From the NCBI RefSeq assembly GCF_027596085.1, contig NC_072464.1, forward strand, positions 16,935,624 to 16,999,623: a stretch of 64,000 nucleotides of DNA, written 5' to 3'. Both the position numbers and the translations under genes were made by a program. The DNA comes from Anoplopoma fimbria (Eukaryota > Chordata > Actinopteri > Perciformes > Anoplopomatidae). Positions within the stretch are counted from its first letter, which is position 1. Every line of letters begins with the position of its first letter. The notes beneath the pieces were generated by a model. That model searched no databases. It was not told the origin of the DNA and worked only from the letters and a program-made list of their open reading frames with translations. Shown here one piece after another: positions 22,801 to 41,700 of the stretch.

Positions 22801-23555
22801 AGGTGTTAAGGTAAGGAAAAGTGTGTCTTACCACTTTTATTTCTGCTGGTACTTGGATTGCAGTCTTCCATGAACAAAACCTCCTGGCCACCGTTGTTGA
22901 GTTTCTGAGTGTCTTGTTGAATGTATCATAACCAAACTTAGTAATACAAATGCTTCCATTTCAAATCAGTTAGACTCAGCCACCTGAGCTTTTATCTGTC
23001 TGCAAAATTAAAAGTGAATTGAGAGATTACATGTTGTCATCTTGTTACTCTTGACTTTATTTCTTCTCGCTCTATCTTTCTCCCTTTATTCCTTCATCAT
23101 TCAGTGCTGACAGGTAAAGTTGTTTAGGGCTGAGAAACTAGAGCTTAGATAACCCTGCCTTTCCACCCCGGATGTGTAGGAAGAGAGGTGCTGACACAGA
23201 TTAATAACGGTCTCCTTCTCTCTCTCCCTCTCTCGTCTCTTGGCTGGCTGCATATCAGCAGCTTCCTTTCCTATTTGTCAAACATATGAATAATAATTAC
23301 ACGCCGTTCTAATTCATTGTTTCTCGCTACCAGTATTCTTCGGAATTCATGCATACTTAAACTGCTATTATTCTGATATGGGTCATTTCATCGCAACAAT
23401 AGGATCTGCATTTCCAGGTCTGCGGGTTTTCTTTGGTCTCCTTGGACGTTTCATTGCCTGCCGGAGCCGTGGACCTATTCATTGTAAGGCGTCAGCAAAC
23501 AGGTTTGCAGAGATGTGTTTTTTTATATCTTAAGTATGAAGAGTATTAAAAAAAA
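19851..23555. other. Unique non-coding sequence
   Basis: No gene supported. Positions 21010-21055 are a very diverged match to the '...gcatttagcagacgcttttatccaaagc' repeat head. The block 22180-22470 is complex, non-repetitive and TAAT-rich (CNE candidate). 23215-23235 is a CT-rich run. Confidence 0.35.
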
Positions 23556-23579
23556 TATATATATATATATATATATATT
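23556..23579. repeat. (TA)n microsatellite
   Basis: A short TA dinucleotide run after an A-tract. Confidence 0.85.
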
Positions 23580-24390
23580 ATTAGAATTAACCAAATATAA
23601 TCATTGTTTGCTCCAAAAAGATTAAATGGCAGTTGATATTCAAAGAGTGTTGCCATTGTTTAGTTATATAGTAACAAAAAATGTATACAGTAACTGAAAA
23701 GTAAGTAACAGTATTTTATAACATATTTTAAACATCAATAACTGTACTCAAAAGTAATCTACATAAAAATGTCACCAGCTGTGAAAACAAAAAAACTTTG
23801 AATAGTGCAAATGAATGACATATGGATAAACCAACTTTTCCACCATGTTGAAACAGAAGGGTGCAGAGAATGGAGTATTTCTTAGCTCGTTTATCGGCAC
23901 TGTTAATTTAACTTTAATTGTGGCAATTTTCATCCATCGGATAATTGGCTTTAAAGACTGAACTGTGCATTACTCCCGGCATTTACAGTACAATAAACAA
24001 CATTTAGTACATGGAGAAACAGGGAGAAGTTCTGAGGCGCTCCGAGGGGAAGCTCATTCACGAGACTCCTCACGTGCAGACGTAATGAGCGAAAGCAATC
24101 CAGACCCTCGGGCTGCACAACAGAAGGAGAGGAAGAGGACAGCGAAGGTTGCTAGAGTGTTGGAGGCCTACAGGAGGACGTGGAGAATATAATGCGGTAG
24201 ATAGTTACATACAGTTTTGTCAGTTCTGCAACATCATTATTTTTTTTTACGTAAGAACATTACGTTTTTGCATATAGTGTTGACTGTAATTGGCGAGAAC
24301 TCTTCTTAAGAATGAACAGTCTACTTCAAATAAACCTCTACAAAAGTAGATCCTCTCCACGCAACTTACAGCAGCTTCAGCTTTTTAAAT
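23580..24390. other. Non-coding sequence with possible old repeat material
   Basis: Positions 23690-23775 ('taactgaaaagtaagtaac', 'aactgtactcaaaagtaatc') resemble degraded hAT-type repeat interiors. A 75-codon plus-strand frame at 23965-24192 is charged (Arg/Glu-rich) but unrecognised. Confidence 0.3.
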
Positions 24391-24446
24391 ACATTACATT
24401 ACATTACAGTCATTTAGCAGACGCTTTTATCCAAAGCGACTTACAG
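24391..24446 (+). repeat. Dispersed repeat head ('cattacagtcatttagcaga...')
   Basis: (ACATT)n followed by a 40-base segment (24406-24445) identical to 13825-13864. Homology to the 13.8-kb copy stops after this segment, so the two differ in body or this copy is truncated. Confidence 0.8.
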
Positions 24447-30742
<6,296 letters not shown>

Positions 30743-30800
30743 GCTCTGTTAGAAGCTCTGTTAGAAGCTCTGTTAGAAGCTCTGTTAGAAGCTCTGTTAG
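30743..30800 (+). repeat. 12-bp tandem minisatellite
   Basis: The unit GCTCTGTTAGAA is repeated exactly four times, then a fifth copy cut at 10 bases (4.8 copies). Perfect identity between units implies recent expansion or ongoing slippage. Confidence 0.97.
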
Positions 30801-33800
30801 AGCTCCAGGATACACAAAAAATGCATCTTGTACTGAATGTAAAAATAACTTTTGTTTGTCTCTGAAAACTCCACATGCAGGACAAATTTCACATACAGTC
30901 CAAACACAGAAACTAAACCAAACTACTTCAGGACATGAAGGTTATTCTTCACCGTCCAACATAAGAGTTCTTCAATCTGCAGCAAGAAAACTTTATTGCC
31001 TTTGTGTTTCATTCCTCGTTTCCTCTCCTTCTCGTTTCATGTCCTCTGACAGGCTCATGGATAAAATCCGACCTCTTGTCAATCAGCTACTAATCATAGG
31101 ACAAATGACAACTTGTGACTGTAACGAAAAAAGTTTTTTGCACTTGTGTCTTACCAAATTCGATGCCACATGGACATATATTAATTTCTATAAGATTCAA
31201 ATTCTTAAAAAAACCCCGATGATTTTAACAACAGCAACATTTATAAAGTAAGTCTTCAGCCGGCCATTTGCTTTGTTTCACGTGGTAAAGAATTCCTTCG
31301 AGGGCTTAAGTACAACATACTCCGATTAATTAATAAAGGAACCCGCCTGGTGTTCAGGCAAGTGTTAAACATTCAAGATGCGCTGCTATCTGACTTCCTC
31401 AGATCCCTTCAAAGACAGCAAATAAAGAAGCTTAAAAAAACAAGTGGTTGTGCAGCTATTTTCATGCTCAGTGCATTTCACTGCCCCTTCTGCACCCTGT
31501 ACTTCACACCACTCAGAGATTAGTTCCCCCTGAGTGGTGCTCGCTCCGGGAAAATGGCCTCATTAACGCCACACTGAGGGCAATCTGACTCCGTCTGCGA
31601 TTAGGCCTCACAGGGCCCTTAGTCTGCCCAGCGCATGATGGACACTGGCGGGGAAATTGAAACCGTCCATGGCAGGGCAGCCCTGTGTTATTATAACATA
31701 AAGAACAGTTATTAAAGTGTCTGCAGTGTGGGAGAGTCAATCCTAATAAGCTCGACAGTGCTGCCTCCGCTCTCTCGCTGTGTTCTCTCTGTCATTTCCT
31801 CCTCGATGTATCTCTCTTTTCTCTCACATTCGCTGCTCTTTCCAAGATTTCACTTCTCTCTGTCTCTCTGTCTTTATTCTCTCCTCCATGTTTGTGCCAT
31901 GTTTGTGCAGTGACGAAGTATATTTATCCTTGTTGTGATGTTCTCCATAGCTTTGACATGAACGTCAAATTAAACCTACTGGATTGTTGGCCATGTCAGT
32001 ACTGAAAATGGAAGTTTGATACTTTCTGTAAATAACACATTTTATTTCATTTGTTTCATTATATCAGTAATTCATATCATAAACACAAACAGGTTATAAT
32101 TTATGTGAGTTTTTCTCTTAACAAGGCTTTACATTTTTCGAATTTTCGGATAAATACTGTAAAAACTGTTTAGTATTGTCTTTTCAGCACTTCAGCAATA
32201 ATTATTGGCTTTAGTGAGACTGCAGCCTTTTGATGGCTTCCAGTTCCTCTCAGCAAAACCTTTTAGACATGTGAGATGAGTCATAGAGGGTTTGATTCTA
32301 ACTAGTTGTAACGAGTCTTGTAACGAGTGAAATTAAAAGAGATGATGCATCGGTCAATCAAACAATGTTCCAGAAATCATGCATGAGATTCATTCAGATG
32401 CTTTTTGAGAAATTTGACATTGGTGTGGAAGTTTGTTTGTCATGAATCCCATTCATTCCCACTATCTCAAAGATGGTGGAGAAATGGAGAGGAACAACAG
32501 CAGAAACATCATCTTTCCAGCATAAGAATTGGAGACGCTCTGTCTAACCACTTTGTATCTTTGCAAAATCGACAATCCACAGAGTGATTGTTCATTCTCT
32601 ACACAAACGAGTGCAACACTTTGAATGCCTTCCGGGAGAGACTTGAGATTTTTTGAAAGGGTATGCCATTATCTGCATATTTAAGTGATTAACACAGCTG
32701 ATGGCTGGCTAGAGTGGCTGTTCAGAACAGATGTAAAATCCTTTGCCTTCTGAGGAGTTCTTTTGGAGTGTGCCCCAAGCGTTATCAGTTTTGTTCTGGT
32801 GTTAACGGCACTGGTGTGTTTGCTTCTGCTTTTTTCAGGTGATCATTCAGCTCTTCATCATTAACATGACTGAGAGCTATTTTTGAAAGCTCCAAAAAGC
32901 TAGTAACTGGACATTTGAGTGTAGCTTATTATGTCACCTACACAGTTCCTAGAGGTCAGGAATAAACTTTCAGTGGTCTGATTTCAATGAGAAAATGAGA
33001 ATTTCCTTTTACCAATACAAACACTGCAGTCTCGATAACCTGAATGAGGTAAACCTTGGATGTTAAATTTTTTTAGTTTGATTAACTTTGTAGACTATTG
33101 TGAAGTGTTAAATGTGCAATCATGCTAAAATGTAGCCAATGTTTCCTCATATTCATCTAAATTATTGCTCACCCCAAAGTGCAAAGGTCGTGTAACGTAA
33201 TTCTCTAACCTAGATGTAGTTAAGAAACGAAAACTTTCTCCAGCACAGGTTAACAACTGTCTTCTTGAACCATTTATGCAAATGAGTGCTAGTTAAGAGT
33301 AAATAATTATGTTATCCCACACTGTGAACTTGATGTAGACAGTGTATCCTCACGATCAAAAGTGAGACTCATATTCCCCAAGCTTTTGACGCCAACACAC
33401 AGCACGCTGTGGTCCAAGTTATCTGTTAATGGTTCGTTTAAGCCCCCTGCATACTGTTGCCTCACCAGATTGCTTAATTTGTCAACATGCCAGGGCCTTG
33501 CATACAATGCATAATTACAAAATGATTTATGTGTGGAGCAACAACCCTATAGAACTTTCCTCGCCGGCACAGTATTGGTGATGAAACTGTGTGAGAGGCA
33601 TCAAGCTGTAGAAGATTTGTTTAAGGTTGTGTCGCTCAGTGCAGCGATGGCAGATTTTCAGTTGATCACTGAGAGAGACCTACTCTCTTGATCGGAGTGC
33701 GTCACAATGGTCACACTCAGTGATCATAGATGAGTTATTGACCTCCCACGGAACAAAGGCTTTAGTGGAACTGCAGCAATTCATCAAATGCTTCGTGGCT

Positions 33801-36742
33801 GAAGATAAAAGGCTTCTCGGAAGACTTTCAAGAATTAAAGGAAACTCAAGCTTCCATTTTGCTTTCTTTACCCTTGTATACTGCATAGTCAATTTTTATG
33901 TGAACTAAACTTCAAATATCCAATCTATAGCTATTTGATTAAACTACTGTAGCTCAGTAAGACACCAGAGTGTAAACACCTTACTTGCATTCAAGCCCAT
34001 TTGATGCCACTAAACATTTTTGTTAATTTAGAATCTGGTTGGCCTGATTTGAGTTTGATTGACATCTCTACTGCGAGCGCACAAGTCTACTCACTCAACT
34101 ATAACTTCTTTACGAGGTTCAGACACAAACTTCTCCAGCAGAAATTTGGACGTTGCAGAGCAAACTGCATGCTGAAAGCGGATCAGTATGGCTGATACAT
34201 GCAGGTTTGTTCATATATTGTTTACATTTATTAAAAAATCCCCACAGACTTTCAGATGGTGCCCTTATCTTTAATGGCTGCTGCCGGGATGACACACTAC
34301 CAGATGTCTGGTAGCTGATGTTTGATGTTATACTATGGTGTCCTCACATGATCAGGTAAGCACGTCCTGATCAGTCGGTGCATCCTCTTGATTGGAAGAG
34401 ACTATTAGCCATAGAGCCACAGAGAGTAAGAACACAATTGTGCACTGACAAAAACTTGTGTAGCTCATACACAAACATATTTTGATAAGACAGGAGAAAC
34501 ACCATGAGAAACATCTGGCACAGTTAAGTTCAGTGTCAATGTGTTATTGTTTATGTGAGCATATTTGTTATATGGTGTGCGAAAGGAAATTATTCAATCT
34601 GGGATTTGAAAGTGTGTGTCTCTATACACGCAAGAGTACTACCCACAAGGTGAACCCAGCTCAATTAGGAAGAACAAACAAAATGTGTGTATTGCTCACT
34701 GTTAGAGCAGGGACGGGTCCTGATCAATAGCTGCCTCTCCGGGCAGAGCTATTAGCAAACAGCGCCATGCCTAATAACTGAGGGCTGACCTTTTAGTTTA
34801 ATGCTTTCCCCGCTCGGCTTCGGGGCCCCAGCCACAGTGCAATAGCTGTGCGGCAAGGAGAAAAGGTGAATGTTGTTTTAGTAGTTTGTAAATGTAATGC
34901 AGATTGATCACTGTCTTGCAGCTGTTATTGCTGTTCGTCAAGGCTGCAGGGAATAAAAGGGACAGGGCTGAAGTTCTATACTAAAGTGATTCATGGACCT
35001 GCCTGTCTTTGTTTATATTCAAGCATGACATTTGTCTACAGAAGGCCTGCCATTTTTACACTTGAAATCATTTTCATCTTTCATGCATAATAATGTCCCA
35101 TACATCACTTCAACTTTTCCATGGACGAGGGGCATGTGTTTTCCGTAGTAATAATCCCCCTACTGCTTCAACATTGACTTGACTTGAGAAGTGGATAAAA
35201 TGTAAATTGCAAGAAGTTAAATCTCGACTACAGAACATAACATGAAGAAAAAAAAACTGTGAGCCTCTTTTTGTTTGAAACAAAGGTGATAATGGCAAAA
35301 CATCAGTCTCAGTTTCCAAGCCAGCAGCTCTCAATTTACTCCCCTGAACCTTCCTTTCCCTGCTTTATCATGTAACTCACACACTCCCCTGCTGCTTTTT
35401 GAGAGAGTACTTTGCATAAAGCAGCAGATGGACATCTCCATTAGGAACCCCTGACTGAGCTACTTCTTCAGACTGTCCATCAAACTCCTGATTTCTCTCT
35501 GATCTCTGCTTTTTCCACAGGCATAACAGGGGACAGTAAAGGCTCCAGCCTGCCTGCAGTGAAAACTTCTGCTGGGAGTCAAGCTGATACTCAATAATGA
35601 TATCACTTCCATGGGCTCTATCTTGTTGGGGTGACGGGCTGACGATGGCCCGGGAAAACTCACATTTATCTCGATGATAAATTGGCTCATGTTCGGGCAT
35701 GTGACAGCTGGCGAACAGGCTCAGATGTGAATGCAGTTTTATGTATGTGTGTGAGACAAACGTGGCCAAAATTGAACCATGTGGATTCTCCGGTTGGCAG
35801 CAGCTGCTCCTCTACAATGCTGAGAGCTTGTCGATAAACAGCCATTGCTAGATTAGTCTTCTCTCCCACTTGCAACATCCAATTCCACACTATTTCCCAA
35901 GTGGAAAACGTGTTTAGTTATGAAAATATTACATCCAGCAGTAACATACTTGCTGTGAATTAGTCTGCACTGTGACAGGGATAGTCATTATATTGGATAT
36001 TACTCTGCTAATGTAAATTCTTACAAATTAGATTGCAAATTGATTGAAGTAAATAAGCCTTGCTCAAGGTAAAGTTCTTTCAATTCTGTATGGGGAAAAT
36101 CCATACTTTGTAACTGTTTTACAACTCAAGAGATCACTGTACCTTTCAGTTTTAGGCAGCCCTGTTCAAACAGGCTGCAAGTCAGGAAAAAGGAGCATCT
36201 CGGACATGCCTGTTCAGTCAAAGTTGATCAAAGTATATAACCATCAATCCTGATTGCGCATGCTAATTGTTGGCCGCCACCTGCGTTTACTTTTCCACTT
36301 GATTCTATAAACATCCACGTTTTCCCGTTCCGTCTGCTTTGAAGCGAAGCTCATTTGCATACAGCCTACTCAGAACAGGAACACGAAAAGACAAGGCTCA
36401 AACCGGATTAGATGTGACAGTGCCCCTGAGACAATGGCAGGTAAACAGGCTCTTCACAATAGTTTACACAGTCATTTACAGCTCATTTCCATAGGTAGAG
36501 GAATTTGCTAATTCAGCATTCATTCTCAAGGGATTTCTTTTGTTTTTTTATGTCCCCTAAAACTCCAAAACCAAAGCAGTCCAGAGAAACATAAAAGGTT
36601 CAATAGGAGTACTAAAAAAGTAGTGGTGGTGGGCACTGGATTAACAGTATGTGTGACTCTCCAATGGAGGCCCTTCTTAATATAAGGTTGTCAAAAAATA
36701 ACCTTGCATAAGCCAAGAGCAAGTTGATGTGATATATAAGTA
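30801..36742. other. Unique non-coding sequence with CNE-like blocks
   Basis: No gene supported. The stretches 31510-31660, 34715-34865 and 36235-36425 are compositionally complex and non-repetitive, unlike the surrounding AT-rich filler, and are flagged as candidate conserved non-coding elements. A minus-strand frame at 35687-35890 looks protein-like (KTNLAMAVYRQALSIVEEQ) but matches no family I know. Confidence 0.35.
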
Positions 36743-37096
36743 TCCATCCATCCATCCATCTTCCGTTACCGCTTATCCAGTTAAGGATCCCAGCTGTCAA
36801 TGGGCAAAGGCAGGGTAAACCCTGGACAGGTCGCCAGCCTATCACAGGGCTGACATATAGAGACAAACAACCACTCACACTCACATCCACACCTACGGGC
36901 AATTTAGAGTCTTCAATGCACCTAAGCTGCATGTCTTTGGACTGTGGGAGGAAGCCGGAGAACCCGGAGAGAACCCACGCTGACACGGGGAGAACATGCA
37001 AACTCCACACAGAAGGTTGTCCAGCCCAGGAAATGAACCCGGGACCCTCTTGCTGTGAGGCGACAGTGCTAACCACTACACCACCGTGCAGCCCTT
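36743..37096 (-). repeat. CCAT-tailed teleost interspersed repeat
   Basis: Starts with (ATCC)n then 'cttccgttaccgcttatcc'. It contains 'catgtctttggactgtggga', 'ggagaacccggagagaaccc', 'gagaacatgcaaactccaca', and ends 'ctaaccactacaccaccgtg'. This is a very common fish repeat body with a simple-sequence 3' tail, read on the minus strand as ending in (GGAT)n. Such tails are typical of L2/CR1/RTE-related non-LTR families, but the family is not assigned here. It looks fairly intact, hence relatively young. Confidence 0.85.
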
Positions 37097-38482
37097 ATAT
37101 ATACAACAAAATATCCCTGACATTTCTTGATTTAGTTTTTCATGACTTTGATTTTTTATCTTTTATATTGTGTGTGCAACACAACCTTGCCTCTTAGTTT
37201 GGTTTGTCGAGGTTGGTGCAAAAGCTAAGTCCTAACAATAAACAGCCCAAGCACAGCCGAGATGTTGTGTAAAACCGAGTGTGTGAGATCTGTCTCGGGA
37301 TGTAACAGCCACTGAAGGGTGTGTGTCAGCTCAGCTGTAGTGTCAGCAGATGGAGAGGGAAAAACATAGATAACACAGCTGGTCCTGAGCTGCACTGCTC
37401 ATATTGATCACCAGGAAGTTTACCATCATTTTCCAGGCTAGAGGTGTCCCTTGTATATCAGTGTACAGATAAAGAAATTATAAACACTTCTAATTATGCT
37501 TACGTAAAGCCCATTTACCACAGAATCATGTTCAAATCATAAAGCATTTATCAGTCATTAAAACAACCCTACTAGTTGGGCCTGTCTTACATACGCTAAT
37601 GAGTCAGTTTTTCCCTGGACACAGCACGTCCATATTTGGAATAAGTATGGGGTAAGTGTCTAAAGAATAAAAAAAGTATTTTTTGCAAGAATGCAACTGG
37701 TGTAAGTGTATACGAGATCATCATTTCAATGCCTTTGAATAGTCCCCTCCTTTATGAATAATAAGATGAACTCTCAATATCAATCACTTCAAGGCACTTT
37801 AAATACGGAGCTGATTGTCTTGCTTGCTTAGTTTTAATTTATCTGATGCGGACTGCATTACTTTTACTAGGTGGCATGTTATTTTTGCTCATTTTCTGTG
37901 GCAACAGAACTTGCCCAGGGATCAAGGCTTATTAAATCTGAAATACCTTTTGCTCCACTGTGATATGTGATTCTATTAAAGACACACGTGACAGCTTTTA
38001 CATAATTACAGTCACTTTCCAATCACATTCATGAGATCTTCTTAATATGATTGGTATCTTGCATGGTGAATGGTTAGAAGATGAAAAATAAGATCAGTGG
38101 AAGTAACCCGCAACACCTCCGTAAGAGCGAAACGATGTGAAATCTTACAATCATGAAATCAATGCAAAAGCTCTTTAGATAATTTTGTGTTGGTCTCAAG
38201 AAATTTGCTTTCAAGAGTCCACCTGGTCTCTTCTGAGACCATCTTCTGAGAGTCTGCTGCTGATTAGAAATCAAGCCCAAGCTCCTTTTGGAACCCTCTG
38301 CTATCAAATTACCTCTCAAGTTTCAGTCCACTGCATGCCGTACACACCCAGGAGAGCGGCATTTCAAAATCTGAGGAACACTTCAACCAGTTTGCACATA
38401 CCTAAATGCACTTCTCTCGAGAAATTACTTTACTGAGGGGTATACAGTATATTTTAATGATTAATTTTACATTAAATAGAGG
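37097..38482. other. Unique non-coding sequence
   Basis: No gene, RNA or repeat recognised between the two opposed repeat copies. Confidence 0.35.
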
Positions 38483-38745
38483 TCACTTGAGGGCTTCTAG
38501 TGACACTGCTGCCTCACAGCAATAAGTTGCAGCTGTTTTGAATCTTTAACCATTTCTGTACGCAGCTTATATGTTCTCCTCCTCTGTGTTTGTGATTAAT
38601 CCTTTCCGTCTGAAGTCATACAACTCATGTGAAGTGGATACATTCTCCATAAGTGTGAATGTGATTGTGTATGTAGTGTTTTAGCCTTGTCTTTCCATCT
38701 GCCGGCAGGAATAAGATAGTATAATAATGGATGGCTGCACAGAAT
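38483..38745 (+). repeat. Old diverged copy of the CCAT-tailed repeat, opposite orientation
   Basis: Read on the plus strand, it has in order: 'tgacactgctgcctcacagc', 'cgcagcttatatgttctcct', 'cataagtgtgaatgtgattg', 'atggatggctgcacag'. These correspond, in the same order, to the complement of blocks in the copy at 36743-37096. Many substitutions and gaps make this copy clearly older. Confidence 0.6.
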
Positions 38746-41700
38746 TGTATGTCTCTTATGACAGCGACATGAAAAAAACGTTTAGATGTGCAGAAATGTT
38801 TAAGGCAACAAGGAGTGAAATGCCAGTCATCTGACTCTTATACTTTTCTTAGTGTGTAACAGCAGTTGAAGTGACAGATGGTGTGTAGCAGTGTGTCAGC
38901 AGGTTTGTCGTACAGTAATGTATGAGAGGGATGCATATGAGAGCAATACCTTAACAGATCAGAACACATACAACCCAATATCATCAGAGCTTTAGTTCAA
39001 ATATTTCATGTATCACTGCCCTCATGCGTTTATACACTCTGTACAAATCTGCTCTGATTTTATGAAGCTGTAAATGCTAGAGTGAATGAGGAATGCATGA
39101 ATAAGTGTTCAATGAGCTAATCCTATTTTGTGGTGGAGATCAAACACATGGTTACACATTGGGTTGCTTTAAAAATACGACAGCCTGTAACACATTTTCA
39201 CATTAAGGATAGCCTCTTCTTTTACATGTTTGGATACAAATGTTCTATTTAGAGCCCTTAGCCTTTACACATAACATATATAATCCCGTAACCTTTGGTC
39301 CATTTCCCGATGGCAGTAATTTCCCAATATACACTACTGCAGTACTACTATTGAGTAATATCTCAAAATTTCTCCACAAAGTGACTTTGAGTTATTGGTT
39401 TCTCGTGACCCAACAAGTTTTCCTTTTGTTTTTGGGTATTTGGTATTTGGGTTACATAGAACAATTGATAAATACCAGACAAGATTTATGATGTAGGTTG
39501 AGGCAGATCTTTATTTATGGTGTTTACCTGACAATTGTGCAAATGATGGATCAAATGTAATATTGTAGCTTGAATTAAGACAAATATGTGCCAAGAATAA
39601 TAGTGGTAAGGCTTCCCATTGCAATTTTATATGGTAGATTTTCAGATTAATTAAAAATAGTCGATAGTGTTAAACTGTTTCTGAAACTGAAACTTAATCA
39701 GACAACAATCTGTATGTCTGATTAAACCATTTCCATCCTGACATTAGAGTAACCCAGAATCAGTTAAAAAGGACACTGAAGCAAATTGTTTTTATATACA
39801 CTTTATACTGGTGAAATAGCACAGTAAGCAATATGCTGAGACAGAATTATGAACCAAGTCAGATACATAACTTTCTTTCAATATATGATGCGCTAGTTGT
39901 AGTCTCTGGTTAAAAAATACAGCAATCATGAAAACCCCTTTTGTTAAACTAATGCTAATGGAATGCAAAACTGTCAATATGATTTTACAATTCATAATTA
40001 GACTTGAGAGAAACTAATGGTCCTTTTTTCCTGAAACTTGATGCAAGTATGAATGCAAGTGCAAACTCTAGGCACAAGCATAATTGGGGTTTAAACAACA
40101 TATGTTATGTGTCCATTAGTGCAACCAGCATTTCTCTCCACCACCTCATTAGGATAAGCCAAACCTGAGCTTTACCACTCCATCCAGCCTGCAGGTGATT
40201 GTTTTTGGAGCCAGGCATAGAAGCAAAAAGAAGGACAGCGGACTGTGTGCCTAAAAATAAGGGTCCTTAATAGTGATTGATAGCATTTTCTCTGCAAGCC
40301 ATATTTCACATAATGGATGTTTAATCTGCTTAACACTCTTACTTTAATAAGACACATACATATATTTATTTTTGTCTCCTTGTAGGTTTATTAATTCCAT
40401 TCACCTTATTCCAATGCCCATGCCTATTGATCGAACGAAGGCAACAATTCTACAGCAGTTCCACATGGGGAGGAGTATTGACTGCAGGGGGATGTTGTGT
40501 GTTGCAGCATTAAGGAGAAAAGATGAGTGTGTCTGTCCCATTATGATGGATGGCCGTGGGCTGCAGAGGAGCTAATTGGCTCTTGATGAGGCTGGTGTTG
40601 CAGAGAGAAAACGTACCAGGCTAGATTAGCACATTAGCAGGGTTAATCAATGAGGAAATTAAGGTGTGCTGTTCCCCCTCACTGTTTCTCTTTTCTGTTT
40701 TCCCTACACTTCTTTTTCTTCAAGTACTCATTTTGCCTTATCTCATCTACACTTCATTTCGCTTACATAATACCCTGTGTTTTTGTTAAAAGTAAGCAGT
40801 GACAGTCTACTTTTTGTGATTTTGTCAAAATACTCTTGTACAAAAATCAATCCAGATGTAGAACTGGGTGTCGGAAATTGGCATTTGGACACCCAAGAAA
40901 GCTAGAGCAAGTTAGAATTCCCCATTATTTGCAGGTATGTATTTGGCCTGTACGTATAAATTAGGGGTTACATAACAGCAATATGCTCTCTATTTAGGAG
41001 GCATTGATTCAAAAGGAACATACTGTCTCCAAAAGAAATTCAATGTATAATAGCCATGTAACCCAGATGAATGATGTGGAAGGTGTCACATTGGTGATTA
41101 ACTCTATGTGTCTTGTTTCAGATAGCTTGACGAAGGCCCTGAACCTCTTAACTATTCATTTTGTGGAAGTCACTGTAAAAGCAGCCTCTTGTCTCATAAC
41201 ATTGCCACATCAGGATAAAAATTATAATCATATGATTTGGTTAATAAAAACATGACAGAACCACTATAAAAATAATGTATTATATTAGAATAAAACATTA
41301 ATACACTGTCTTTAATCATAGTGGCATAATAAAGAGTGTGCAGTTTCCTTGCATTTCACCATAGCTTCTCCTGAGCAAAGGAAGAGTGAGATGAGCGGTG
41401 GTGCAGTATTCTAATTTCAACTCTGGCTGAACCCTGCATTTGAATTCTTTTGAAATCCTCTACAGCCCCGTCATGCAATTTTAAACACTTCTATACAATA
41501 GTTGCGCGCCTTTCATGTCTACCAGCGTATCCTATTTTCCCACTTATTGTAGCATATTTCAAAAAATAGATTTTGCTGAATTTTTCATCTGGTTTCGTTA
41601 TTTTTTTCTTTGTTTCATTTCAACATATTCATCCAAAACCTTTTTTGTGGATCACTGCCCTCAAACTGTTTCACATCTGCACTCATTCTTCTTTTATTTC

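Noticed and set aside
35687..35890. 67-codon minus-strand frame with a helical-looking stretch
   Set aside because: No recognised domain and no supporting exon signals.
36612..37197. Open frames on both strands around 36.6-37.2 kb
   Set aside because: They are translations of the CCAT-tailed interspersed repeat.
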